5,333 nt of DNA from Clostridiales bacterium (GCA_031289865.1 JAITOQ010000179.1:1-5333), one strand, 5' to 3'. Counted from the stretch's first letter, positions 1 through 5,223 are shown. Notes: generated by a model from the sequence alone, not told the origin. Translations and numbers: made by a program.

Positions 1-1
1 G

Positions 2-43
2 GCTGTTAAAGAATTGACAAGTCAATTATATGTGGCGGCATAA
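2..43 (+). CDS. Possible C-terminal tail of an upstream gene (partial)
   Basis: The frame starting at base 2 is open from the window edge for 13 codons (AVKELTSQLYVAA) and stops with TAA at 41-43. The hsdM ribosome binding site AAAGGAG follows at once (45-51). A stop 14 bases before hsdM is the spacing expected for an upstream member of the same operon, and hsdR would be one candidate. Thirteen codons are too few to recognise a family, and an open frame of this length often arises by chance in AT-rich DNA. This is a weak call, and the stretch could equally be untranslated leader. Confidence 0.25.
   Translation, partial: AVKELTSQLYVAA
12..27. promoter_or_regulatory. Inverted repeat upstream of hsdM
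   Basis: AATTGAC-AA-GTCAATT is a perfect 7-base dyad with a 2-base centre, 30 bases upstream of the hsdM start codon. It has the size and symmetry of an operator for a small dimeric regulator. It includes a perfect TTGACA (14-19), but no good -10 box follows at normal spacing. It overlaps the possible tail of an upstream gene, so it may be coincidental coding sequence. Confidence 0.3.
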
Positions 44-57
44 CAAAGGAGTAAAAA

Positions 58-1521
58 ATGGCAATAGGCAATTTTGTTAAAAAGATACAAGACATTATGC
101 GTCAAGACGCAGGTATAAACGGGGACGCACAACGCATTGAACAAATGGGTTTGATTTTGTTTTTGAAAATATATGATGAGAGAGAAGAACAATGGGAACT
201 TATTGAAGATAACTATAAGTCTATTATTCCGCAAAAATTCCGTTGGAAAAATTGGGCAGTTGATAAAAAAGACGGCAACGCCTTAACCGGCGATGAACTT
301 CTAAATTTTATTGATAAAGATTTATTTCCTACCTTAAAAAATATTGTTCTGCCGGATAATGCCACAACAAGACAAATTATTGTGCGTTCCGCTATTGAAG
401 ATAATCACAACTATATGAAAGACGGGGTTTTACTCCGTCAAGTTGTAAACGAAGTTGACACACTTGATTTTGACGGCTATAAAGACCGCCATGCTTTCGG
501 CGAAATATACGAAACTATATTGCGAAGTTTGCAAAGTGCAGGAAATGCCGGCGAATATTATACGCCGCGAGCCGTTACCGAATTTATGGCAAAAATCATC
601 GCCCCCAAACTTGGCGAAAGCATTGCGGACTTTGCTTGCGGAACGGGTGGCTTTTTAACAAGTTGCCTTAACGAATTAAAACCGCAAATTAAAAGTGCGG
701 ACGATAAATTAAAATACTATAAAAGCATTTTCGGTATAGAAAAGAAACCGTTGCCGCATATGCTTTGCGTTATCAATATGTTGCTTCACGAAATAGACAA
801 TCCCGAAATTATTCACGGCAACAGTTTGGAGCGAAAAGTTAACGAATACACTAATAGTGAGAAATTTGACATTATCTTAATGAATCCACCTTACGGCGGA
901 ACCGAAAAAGAAGCAATAAAATCAAACTTTCCAACTGATTTGCGCAGCAGCGAAACTGCCGACCTTTTTATGTCCGTAATTATGTATCGTCTTAAATATA
1001 ATGGGCGCTCTGCCGTTGTGTTGCCAGACGGTTTTCTTTTCGGCGATGAAGTAAAAGCCCGTATAAAAGAGAAACTAATTAAAGAGTTTAATTTGCACAC
1101 AATTATTCGCTTGCCACAAAGTGTATTTGCTCCATATACAAGCATAACGACAAATATTTTGTTCTTTGACAAAACCGAACCGACAAAGAATGTTTGGGTC
1201 TATCGCCTTGATATGCCAAAGGGTTATAAACATTTTTCAAAAACAAAACCGATGCAATTTTCCCATTTTGCCCCAGTTTTAGAGTGGTGGAATAATCGTA
1301 CATCATTAACCGAGAACGGCTTTGATAAATCAAAATGTTATTCTGTCGGCGACCTTGCAAAGACAAATTATAATCTTGACCTTTGCGGTTTTCCGCACGA
1401 AGAAGAAGAAATCTTGCCTCCCGAAGAACTTATTGCGAAATATATTGTAACAAAAGCCAACCTTGACGCACAAATTGAAGCCACCCTTAAAAGTATAACC
1501 GACTTGTTGGGAGGTAAATAG
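58..1521 (+). CDS. hsdM: Type I restriction-modification DNA methyltransferase subunit HsdM
   Basis: This 487-residue protein is the modification subunit of a type I system. It transfers a methyl group from S-adenosylmethionine to adenine N6 at sites chosen by HsdS, normally as an M2S complex. Residues 1-150 form the helical HsdM N-terminal domain (QDIMRQDAG, GLILFLKIYDEREEQW). GEYYTPR at 165-171 opens the methyltransferase fold. The AdoMet-binding motif ADFACGTGGFL is at 190-200 and the catalytic NPPY at 276-279, in the order typical of gamma-class N6-adenine methylases. DLFMSVIMYRLK (302-313) and AVVLPDGFLFG (319-329) are further conserved family segments. Length is normal and no key motif is missing. 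The ATG follows AAAGGAG at 6-base spacing. The stop is one base before hsdS, so the two are an operon. No hsdR lies in the window. Confidence 0.96.
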   Translation: MAIGNFVKKIQDIMRQDAGINGDAQRIEQMGLILFLKIYDEREEQWELIEDNYKSIIPQKFRWKNWAVDKKDGNALTGDELLNFIDKDLFPTLKNIVLPDNATTRQIIVRSAIEDNHNYMKDGVLLRQVVNEVDTLDFDGYKDRHAFGEIYETILRSLQSAGNAGEYYTPRAVTEFMAKIIAPKLGESIADFACGTGGFLTSCLNELKPQIKSADDKLKYYKSIFGIEKKPLPHMLCVINMLLHEIDNPEIIHGNSLERKVNEYTNSEKFDIILMNPPYGGTEKEAIKSNFPTDLRSSETADLFMSVIMYRLKYNGRSAVVLPDGFLFGDEVKARIKEKLIKEFNLHTIIRLPQSVFAPYTSITTNILFFDKTEPTKNVWVYRLDMPKGYKHFSKTKPMQFSHFAPVLEWWNNRTSLTENGFDKSKCYSVGDLAKTNYNLDLCGFPHEEEEILPPEELIAKYIVTKANLDAQIEATLKSITDLLGGK

Positions 1522-1522
1522 A

Positions 1523-2728
1523 ATGACGGGCGAAAAATTAAGAAGCAGTGTTTTAGTAGAATTATTAGGCAATGACTATCCAATAAAAAAATTAGGTGAA
1601 ATTGTTGATTTTGATTTAGGTAAAACCCCGCCGCGTCACGAAATGCAATATTGGATAGACGGGTCATATTCGTGGGTTTCTATTGCCGACATGGTAGAAA
1701 ATGGGGTTGTTGAAAGTACAAAAGAAAAAGTTAGCGAAATTGCATACACTCAAATTTTTAATAAGAAATTGATTCCGAAAGTAACTTTAATTATGAGTTT
1801 CAAATTAACAATCGGGCGTGTTTCAATTTTAGGTTTGGACGCTTTTCATAATGAAGCGGTTATTTCTATTTATCCGCACAAAGAGGTTTTACAAGACTTT
1901 TTATTTATCTTTCTGCCATTATTAACGAAATCCGGCAAAAAGAAAGACGCAATAAAAGGTGCAACATTAAACTCAAAATCATTAAAAGATTTACAAATCC
2001 CACTTCCGCCCCTTGCCGAGCAAGCACATATGGTGGAACGCTTTAAGGCACTTGAACCGCTTATCGCTGAGTATGCTAAATTAGAGAGAGAGAGAGAGTA
2101 TAATGATGTAAACTTACCAAGTCAACTTAAAAAATCAATTTTACAAAGTGCAATAACGGGCGAATTAACAAACGCCGATATAAGCAAGTGGAAAGAGTGT
2201 AAATTGGGAGAGATTGCAGAAGTAAAGGGCGGAAAAAGATTACCCGCAGGACGACAATTAAGTATTGAAAAAACTGAAAAGATATATATTCGTATCACCG
2301 ATATGGGAAATCAGACTATAAGTAACGCCAATTTGCGATATGTTCCACAAGACATAATTCCATTAATTAAAAATTATACGATATCAAAAGATGACTTGTA
2401 TTTAACAATAGCAGGTTCAATAGGGCAAGTGGGCGTTATCCCGAATGAGTTTGATAATATGAATTTAACTGAAAATGCCGTTAAACTCACAAATATAAAG
2501 GCAGATAAAGAGTATTTATTGATTGCTTTAAGGGCGGGACAAATCCAAGAACAATTCAATGAATTTACCAACAAAGTTGGACAACCAAAATTAGCAATTA
2601 AAAGAATTGAACAAGTTATTATTCCGCTTCCGCCACTTGACGAGCAAAAACGTGTTGTGGTAAAAGTTAAAGAATATGAGATTTTAATTGATAACTTGAC
2701 AAAAAACGTAAATGGTAAAACGATATAA
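1523..2728 (+). CDS. hsdS: Type I restriction-modification specificity subunit HsdS
   Basis: HsdS is the DNA-recognition subunit that directs HsdM (and HsdR, if present) to a two-part target site. The 401-residue protein has two recognition domains. TRD1 spans about residues 20-165 and ends in IPLPPLAEQ (159-167). TRD2 spans about 222-372 and ends in IPLPPLDEQ (367-375). Between them is the conserved helical linker, about 168-218, containing KLEREREY (186-193) and LKKSILQSAITGEL (202-215). The N-terminus (EKLRSSVLVELLG) resembles the latter, as expected for the circularly arranged repeats of HsdS. The C-terminal helix after TRD2 is short (about 26 residues). GGGAGG at 1509-1514 lies 8 bases before the ATG and inside the hsdM 3' end. 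The EREREY codons are a perfect (AG)8 tract that could switch the gene by slippage. The DNA is markedly AT-rich compared with alaS. Confidence 0.95.
   Translation: MTGEKLRSSVLVELLGNDYPIKKLGEIVDFDLGKTPPRHEMQYWIDGSYSWVSIADMVENGVVESTKEKVSEIAYTQIFNKKLIPKVTLIMSFKLTIGRVSILGLDAFHNEAVISIYPHKEVLQDFLFIFLPLLTKSGKKKDAIKGATLNSKSLKDLQIPLPPLAEQAHMVERFKALEPLIAEYAKLEREREYNDVNLPSQLKKSILQSAITGELTNADISKWKECKLGEIAEVKGGKRLPAGRQLSIEKTEKIYIRITDMGNQTISNANLRYVPQDIIPLIKNYTISKDDLYLTIAGSIGQVGVIPNEFDNMNLTENAVKLTNIKADKEYLLIALRAGQIQEQFNEFTNKVGQPKLAIKRIEQVIIPLPPLDEQKRVVVKVKEYEILIDNLTKNVNGKTI
2001..2023 (+). repeat. Direct repeat within hsdS (copy 1; copy 2 at 2625-2647)
   Basis: Two 23-base stretches that encode the LPPLxEQ segments after TRD1 and TRD2 match at 20 of 23 positions. 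They are 624 bases apart, exactly 208 codons, so recombination between them would delete TRD2 in frame. The likeness is largely explained by the duplicated protein architecture of HsdS, but such patches are also the usual crossover points for swapping recognition domains. Confidence 0.7.
2083..2098 (+). repeat. (AG)8 dinucleotide tract in hsdS, candidate phase-variation switch
   Basis: Eight perfect AG units encode the end of Leu187 and E-R-E-R-E (188-192) in the linker between the recognition domains. Removing one unit gives TTA GAG AGA GAG AGA GTA TAA, a stop after 192 residues. Adding one gives ... GAG AGT ATA ATG ATG TAA, a stop after 196 residues. Either change leaves TRD1 without TRD2. 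A change of three units keeps the frame and alters the linker by one Glu-Arg pair. The tract is seen directly; switching is inferred from known simple-repeat phase variation in type I hsdS genes. Confidence 0.8.
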
Positions 2729-2754
2729 AAGGCACGATTTACAGTATTTCGGGC

Positions 2755-2793
2755 AAAAAGAAAGACGGCAGAACTTTTATCAGTTCTGCCGTC
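2755..2793 (-). terminator. Rho-independent terminator of tRNA-Ser, possibly bidirectional
   Basis: A perfect 12-bp stem (2764-2775 with 2782-2793) encloses a 6-base loop. Read on the minus strand it lies 7 bases beyond the tRNA CCA end and is followed by TTTCTTTTT (2763-2755), a classic intrinsic terminator. Read on the plus strand it stands 35 bases after the hsdS stop and is followed only by CGTCTTT. It may therefore also end the hsdMS transcript, but less efficiently. Confidence 0.85.
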
Positions 2794-2799
2794 CGTCTT

Positions 2800-2890
2800 T
2801 GGCGGAGAAGCCGGGATTTGAACCCGGGCTAGGCGTCAACCTACTACTCCCTTAGCAGGGGAGCCCCTTGAGCCGCTTGGGTACTTCTCC
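2800..2890 (-). tRNA. tRNA-Ser (anticodon GCU), with encoded CCA
   Basis: On the minus strand the 7-bp acceptor stem is GGAGAAG (2890-2884) paired with CTTCTCC (2810-2804), followed by discriminator G (2803) and an encoded CCA (2802-2800). The anticodon arm is CTCCC-CTGCTAA-GGGAG, with anticodon GCT at 2856-2854, reading AGC and AGU serine codons. The long variable arm (TAGG...CCTA stem) is the class II hallmark of tRNA-Ser. The T arm is CCGGG-TTCAAAT-CCCGG. Length is 91 bases with CCA. A strong promoter lies upstream (3005-2977) and a terminator directly downstream, so it is probably a single-gene transcription unit. Confidence 0.97.
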
Positions 2891-2898
2891 GTGTTTGT

Positions 2899-2957
2899 GA
2901 TCTTCGTCTTCTGCATATGTGTATTTTATTCGTACACATATTATGATAACGGAGATC
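2899..2957. other. Long imperfect stem-loop between tRNA-Ser and its promoter
   Basis: A perfect inner 9-bp stem (ATATGTGTA, 2915-2923, with TACACATAT, 2933-2941; 9-base loop) is enclosed by an outer 8-position stem (2899-2906 with 2950-2957) that has one non-Watson-Crick position. In the minus-strand transcript this would be the 5' leader of the tRNA precursor, removed by RNase P. In a plus-strand transcript the outer mismatch becomes a G-U pair and the stem is followed by TTTTATTTA, so a second barrier to readthrough from hsdMS is possible. Function unknown. Confidence 0.5.
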
Positions 2958-2976
2958 TTTTATTTATAGCTTGATT

Positions 2977-3005
2977 ATTCTATCACAAAAAAACTATGTT
3001 GTCAA
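2977..3005 (-). promoter_or_regulatory. Sigma-70-type promoter for tRNA-Ser
   Basis: On the minus strand there is a perfect -35 TTGACA (3005-3000), a 17-base spacer and -10 TAGAAT (2982-2977) preceded by an extended TGn (2985-2983). Transcription would begin near 2970, giving a leader of about 80 bases before the mature tRNA 5' end. Near-consensus boxes suit a strongly expressed stable RNA. Confidence 0.82.
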
Positions 3006-3026
3006 TTAAAAAAACGGGAAAAACGA

Positions 3027-3055
3027 TTGTGAAAAAATAGATTTAATGGTATAAT
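3027..3055 (+). promoter_or_regulatory. alaS: Extended -10 promoter for alaS
   Basis: There is a perfect -10 TATAAT (3050-3055) with an upstream TGG (3047-3049) forming an extended -10. At 17-base spacing the -35 is TTGTGA (3027-3032, 4 of 6 consensus). Transcription would begin near 3062. It is back to back with the tRNA-Ser promoter, with 21 bases between the two -35 boxes. Confidence 0.75.
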
Positions 3056-3061
3056 GTCTAA

Positions 3062-3240
3062 TAAGTATATGAATTGCAAGTCGAAACTATAGTTTAGTCG
3101 TTATACCGCTATCGTTTTAGATTCTTCGCGATGCTCAGAATGACACTTGCTTTTTAACACCTCTCGCAATACGGAGAGAACTTAATATTAAAGCGGAGTA
3201 TAATTTATAATTAAAAATATAAAAACAAAGGATTTTATCT
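3062..3240 (+). other. alaS leader region, no T-box seen
   Basis: About 180 bases separate the predicted start of transcription from the alaS start codon. The leader holds a perfect 12-base palindrome AAACTATAGTTT (3084-3095), an imperfect hairpin with ATTCT/AGAAT arms (3121-3141) joined to a dispersed repeat, and a small CTCTC/GAGAG hairpin (3161-3178). It ends in the alaS ribosome binding site AAAGGA (3227-3232). I see no TGGTACC-like T-box sequence and no intrinsic terminator, so alanine-starvation attenuation of the usual kind is not supported. A second TATAAT at 3199-3204 lacks a -35. Confidence 0.5.
3136..3149 (+). repeat. Dispersed intergenic repeat CAGAATGACACTTG (second copy 5105-5118)
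   Basis: The same 14 bases occur before alaS and in the spacer after it, and both are followed by a T-rich run. A shorter related copy (AATGACACCTT) begins at 5183. Here it is the 3' part of an imperfect hairpin beginning ATTCTTCGCG at 3121. It resembles, from memory, the ATTCTTCGC...CAGAATGACA type of intergenic repeat common in some gut bacterial genomes. It is non-coding and may be the relic of a small repeat family. Confidence 0.65.
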
Positions 3241-5025
3241 ATGAAAAGGCTTACTTCGGCGGAGCTTAGAGCCGCTTATCTCAAATTTTTTAAGGAAAAC
3301 GGGCACGCGATTTTGGAATCGGCGTCGCTTATTCCCGAAAACGATCCGACGGTATTGTTTACGACGGCGGGAATGCATCCGCTTGTCCCGTATCTCATGG
3401 GTGAAAAGCACCCTTTAGGGAGCCGTCTTGCCGACGTACAGAAGTGCGTGAGGACGGGGGACATCGACGAGGTGGGCGACGCGACGCATTGCACGTTTTT
3501 TGAAATGCTCGGCAATTGGTCACTCGGCGACTATTTTAAAAAGGAATCCATTCGCTATAGCTACGAATTTTTGACAAAGGTATTGGGAATCCCTAAGGAA
3601 AAGCTGGCGGTTTCGGTCTTTCAAGGCGACTCCGACTGTCCGCGTGACGACGAAAGCGCAGACTATTGGGCAAAAGAGGGTATGGCTCGCGACAGAATCT
3701 ACTTTTTGCCGAAAAAAAATAATTGGTGGGGTCCCGCGGGGCTTACGGGGCCGTGCGGACCGGATACGGAGATTTTTATCGATACGGAAAAGCCGAAATG
3801 CTCCGACGATTGCTCGCCGGCTTGCGACTGCGGTAAATTCATCGAGATTTGGAATAACGTATTCATGCAGTACAACAAAACCGCCGAGGGGAAATTTGAG
3901 CCGCTCAAAAACAAAAACGTCGATACGGGCATGGGCTTAGAGAGGACGGTTTGTATTTTAAACGGCTACAAATCCGTCTATGAGACCGATTTGTTTTCGG
4001 GCGCGATAGGGCTTATCGAAAAGGCTTCTGGTAAGGTCTACGGCGCGGACACGGAAACCACAAAGGCTATGCGCGTCATAGCCGACCATACGCGTACCGC
4101 CGCATTTATTTTGGGCGACTCAAAGGGCGTGACGCCGAGCAACGTCGATCAAGGATATGTCCTCAGGCGGTTGATTCGCCGCGCTATCCGTTACGCGAGA
4201 CAGCTCGATACGGGCGCGTCTATACTGTCGGAGGTTGCCGCGCTCTATACCGAACAATACGCGTCGGCATATCCCGAATTAAAAAGGAATAAGGAAAAAA
4301 TTCTTTCGGAGCTTGGGAAGGAATCCGAAAAATTTGAGAGAACGCTGTCAAGCGGCTTAAAGGAGTTTGAAAAGGTCGCGGTTGCGGCCTTAGCGGTCGG
4401 GCGGATCGACGGCGAAAGCGCGTTTCGGCTCTACGACACCTTCGGCTTTCCGATAGAGATTACGGAGGAATTAGGACGCGACAAAGGGCTGTCGGTAGAC
4501 CGCGAGGGCTTTGACGCGGCGTTTGCTATTCATCAGCAAAAGTCGCAAGCCGGTGCGGAACAAAAGTTTAAGGGGGGACTTCACGACCATTCGGAGGAGA
4601 CCACAAAGCTCCATACCGCGACTCACTTATTACAAGCCGCGCTCCGTAAAATATTAGGGACGGAGGTCTTTCAGCGCGGGAGCAATATCACCGCCGAACG
4701 GCTCCGCTTTGACTTTAGCTTTCACCGTCCGCTCACCGCGGAGGAGGTCGCCGAAGCCGAACGGCTTGTCAACGAGGCGATCTCACAGCATATCGATATA
4801 GTCCTTGAGGAAATGACCGTAGACGAAGCAAAGGAGAGCGGTGCGCTCGGGATTTTTGAATCGAAGTACGGCGAGGTCGTAAAGGTCTATACCGTCGGAA
4901 ATTTCAGCAAAGAGATTTGCGGCGGACCTCACGCAAAGAACACCGGAGAATTAGGAGTCTTTAAAATCGAAAAGGAACAAAGCTCGTCTTCGGGGGTTCG
5001 GAGAATAAGAGGGGTTTTAAGTTGA
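3241..5025 (+). CDS. alaS: Alanine--tRNA ligase, short form
   Basis: Alanyl-tRNA synthetase activates alanine with ATP, charges tRNA-Ala in the cytoplasm and clears mischarged Ser/Gly-tRNA. The class II catalytic core is complete: LFTTAGMHPLVPYL (39-52), TFFEMLGNWSLGDYF (85-99, motif 2 region) and GMGLERT (230-236, motif 3). The tRNA-recognition region spans about 250-440 and includes RVIADHTRTAAFILGD (278-293) and QGYVLRRLIRRAIR (304-317). The editing domain has both zinc-binding pairs, HTATH (458-462) and CGGPH (560-564). The protein ends just after EQSSSSGVRRIRGVLS, so it lacks the C-Ala domain of the usual forms of about 870 residues. Its 594 residues match the short AlaRS of Borrelia-type organisms, so it is probably full length. 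A four-cysteine insert (C187, C191, C195, C197) may bind metal. AAAGGA lies 8 bases before the ATG. The stop codon lies inside an intergenic repeat arm. Confidence 0.96.
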   Translation: MKRLTSAELRAAYLKFFKENGHAILESASLIPENDPTVLFTTAGMHPLVPYLMGEKHPLGSRLADVQKCVRTGDIDEVGDATHCTFFEMLGNWSLGDYFKKESIRYSYEFLTKVLGIPKEKLAVSVFQGDSDCPRDDESADYWAKEGMARDRIYFLPKKNNWWGPAGLTGPCGPDTEIFIDTEKPKCSDDCSPACDCGKFIEIWNNVFMQYNKTAEGKFEPLKNKNVDTGMGLERTVCILNGYKSVYETDLFSGAIGLIEKASGKVYGADTETTKAMRVIADHTRTAAFILGDSKGVTPSNVDQGYVLRRLIRRAIRYARQLDTGASILSEVAALYTEQYASAYPELKRNKEKILSELGKESEKFERTLSSGLKEFEKVAVAALAVGRIDGESAFRLYDTFGFPIEITEELGRDKGLSVDREGFDAAFAIHQQKSQAGAEQKFKGGLHDHSEETTKLHTATHLLQAALRKILGTEVFQRGSNITAERLRFDFSFHRPLTAEEVAEAERLVNEAISQHIDIVLEEMTVDEAKESGALGIFESKYGEVVKVYTVGNFSKEICGGPHAKNTGELGVFKIEKEQSSSSGVRRIRGVLS

Positions 5026-5182
5026 AAGTGGAAAGTTGAAAATTGAAAGTTAAGGATTTTTATTTAATACAGAATGCAAAATGCAGAATACAGAATGCAG
5101 AATACAGAATGACACTTGTTTTCATAGAAGCGAAAGCGATACCTTAACTCTCAACTTTCAACTCTCAACTTTCAACTTTAAA
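5015..5182. repeat. Composite intergenic repeat: 37-base inverted arms made of 7-base units
   Basis: The left arm (5019-5055) and right arm (5142-5178) are reverse complements at 33 of 37 positions; the match can be stretched to 41 positions with one more mismatch. Each arm is itself built of heptamers: TTGAAAG, TGGAAAG, TTGAAAA, TTGAAAG on the left, and CCTTAAC, TCTCAAC, TTTCAAC, TCTCAAC, TTTCAAC on the right. The 86-base interior contains another heptamer array and a short GCGAAAGC motif. It separates alaS from the malic enzyme gene. The left arm overlaps the last codon and stop of alaS. No open frame or transposase is present. Confidence 0.85.
5071..5112 (+). repeat. Tandem heptamer array, AGAATRC x 6
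   Basis: Six consecutive 7-base units run AGAATGC, AAAATGC, AGAATAC, AGAATGC, AGAATAC, AGAATGA, with G and A alternating at the sixth position in most units. The two preceding heptads (5057-5070) decay into T-rich sequence ending TTAATAC. The array sits in the loop between the two inverted arms and runs into the dispersed CAGAATGACACTTG motif. Heptameric short tandem repeats are known in cyanobacterial intergenic DNA; relation to those is not implied. Confidence 0.85.
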
Positions 5183-5223
5183 AATGACACCTTAACTTTC
5201 AAATTTAAAAGCGAGGATAAAAA

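Noticed and set aside
14..42. TTGACA at 14-19 as the -35 of an hsdM promoter.
   Set aside because: At 16-19 base spacing the downstream hexamers (for example GGCATA) are poor -10 boxes; the match is better explained by the AATTGAC/GTCAATT dyad.
2234..2261. KRLPAGRQLS in HsdS resembles the PAGRQ peptide that arises from read-through of palindromic intergenic repeats.
   Set aside because: The DNA here is not palindromic, and GKRLPxG is a normal conserved motif at the start of HsdS recognition domains.
2800..2822. Attachment-site duplication of the tRNA-Ser 3' end.
   Set aside because: No second copy of this segment is visible in the window, so an integration event is only a hypothesis.
3199..3204. 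Second TATAAT as a proximal alaS promoter.
   Set aside because: The sequence at proper -35 spacing (GAGAAC) is unlike TTGACA and there is no upstream TGn.
3062..3240. T-box riboswitch before alaS.
   Set aside because: No TGGNACC-type T-box sequence, no specifier loop arrangement and no terminator hairpin could be found in the leader.
3712..3719. A8 run in alaS as a slippage or phase-variation site.
   Set aside because: It encodes Lys-Lys-Asn in an essential gene, and runs of this length are common where Lys codons are adjacent.
5019..5178. CRISPR array.
   Set aside because: Units are only 7 bases, contiguous and without spacers, and the outer arms are inverted rather than direct.
4990..5223. 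Frameshift truncating a longer alaS.
   Set aside because: The downstream bases are repeats in all frames with no C-Ala-like coding, and the ending matches short-type AlaRS.
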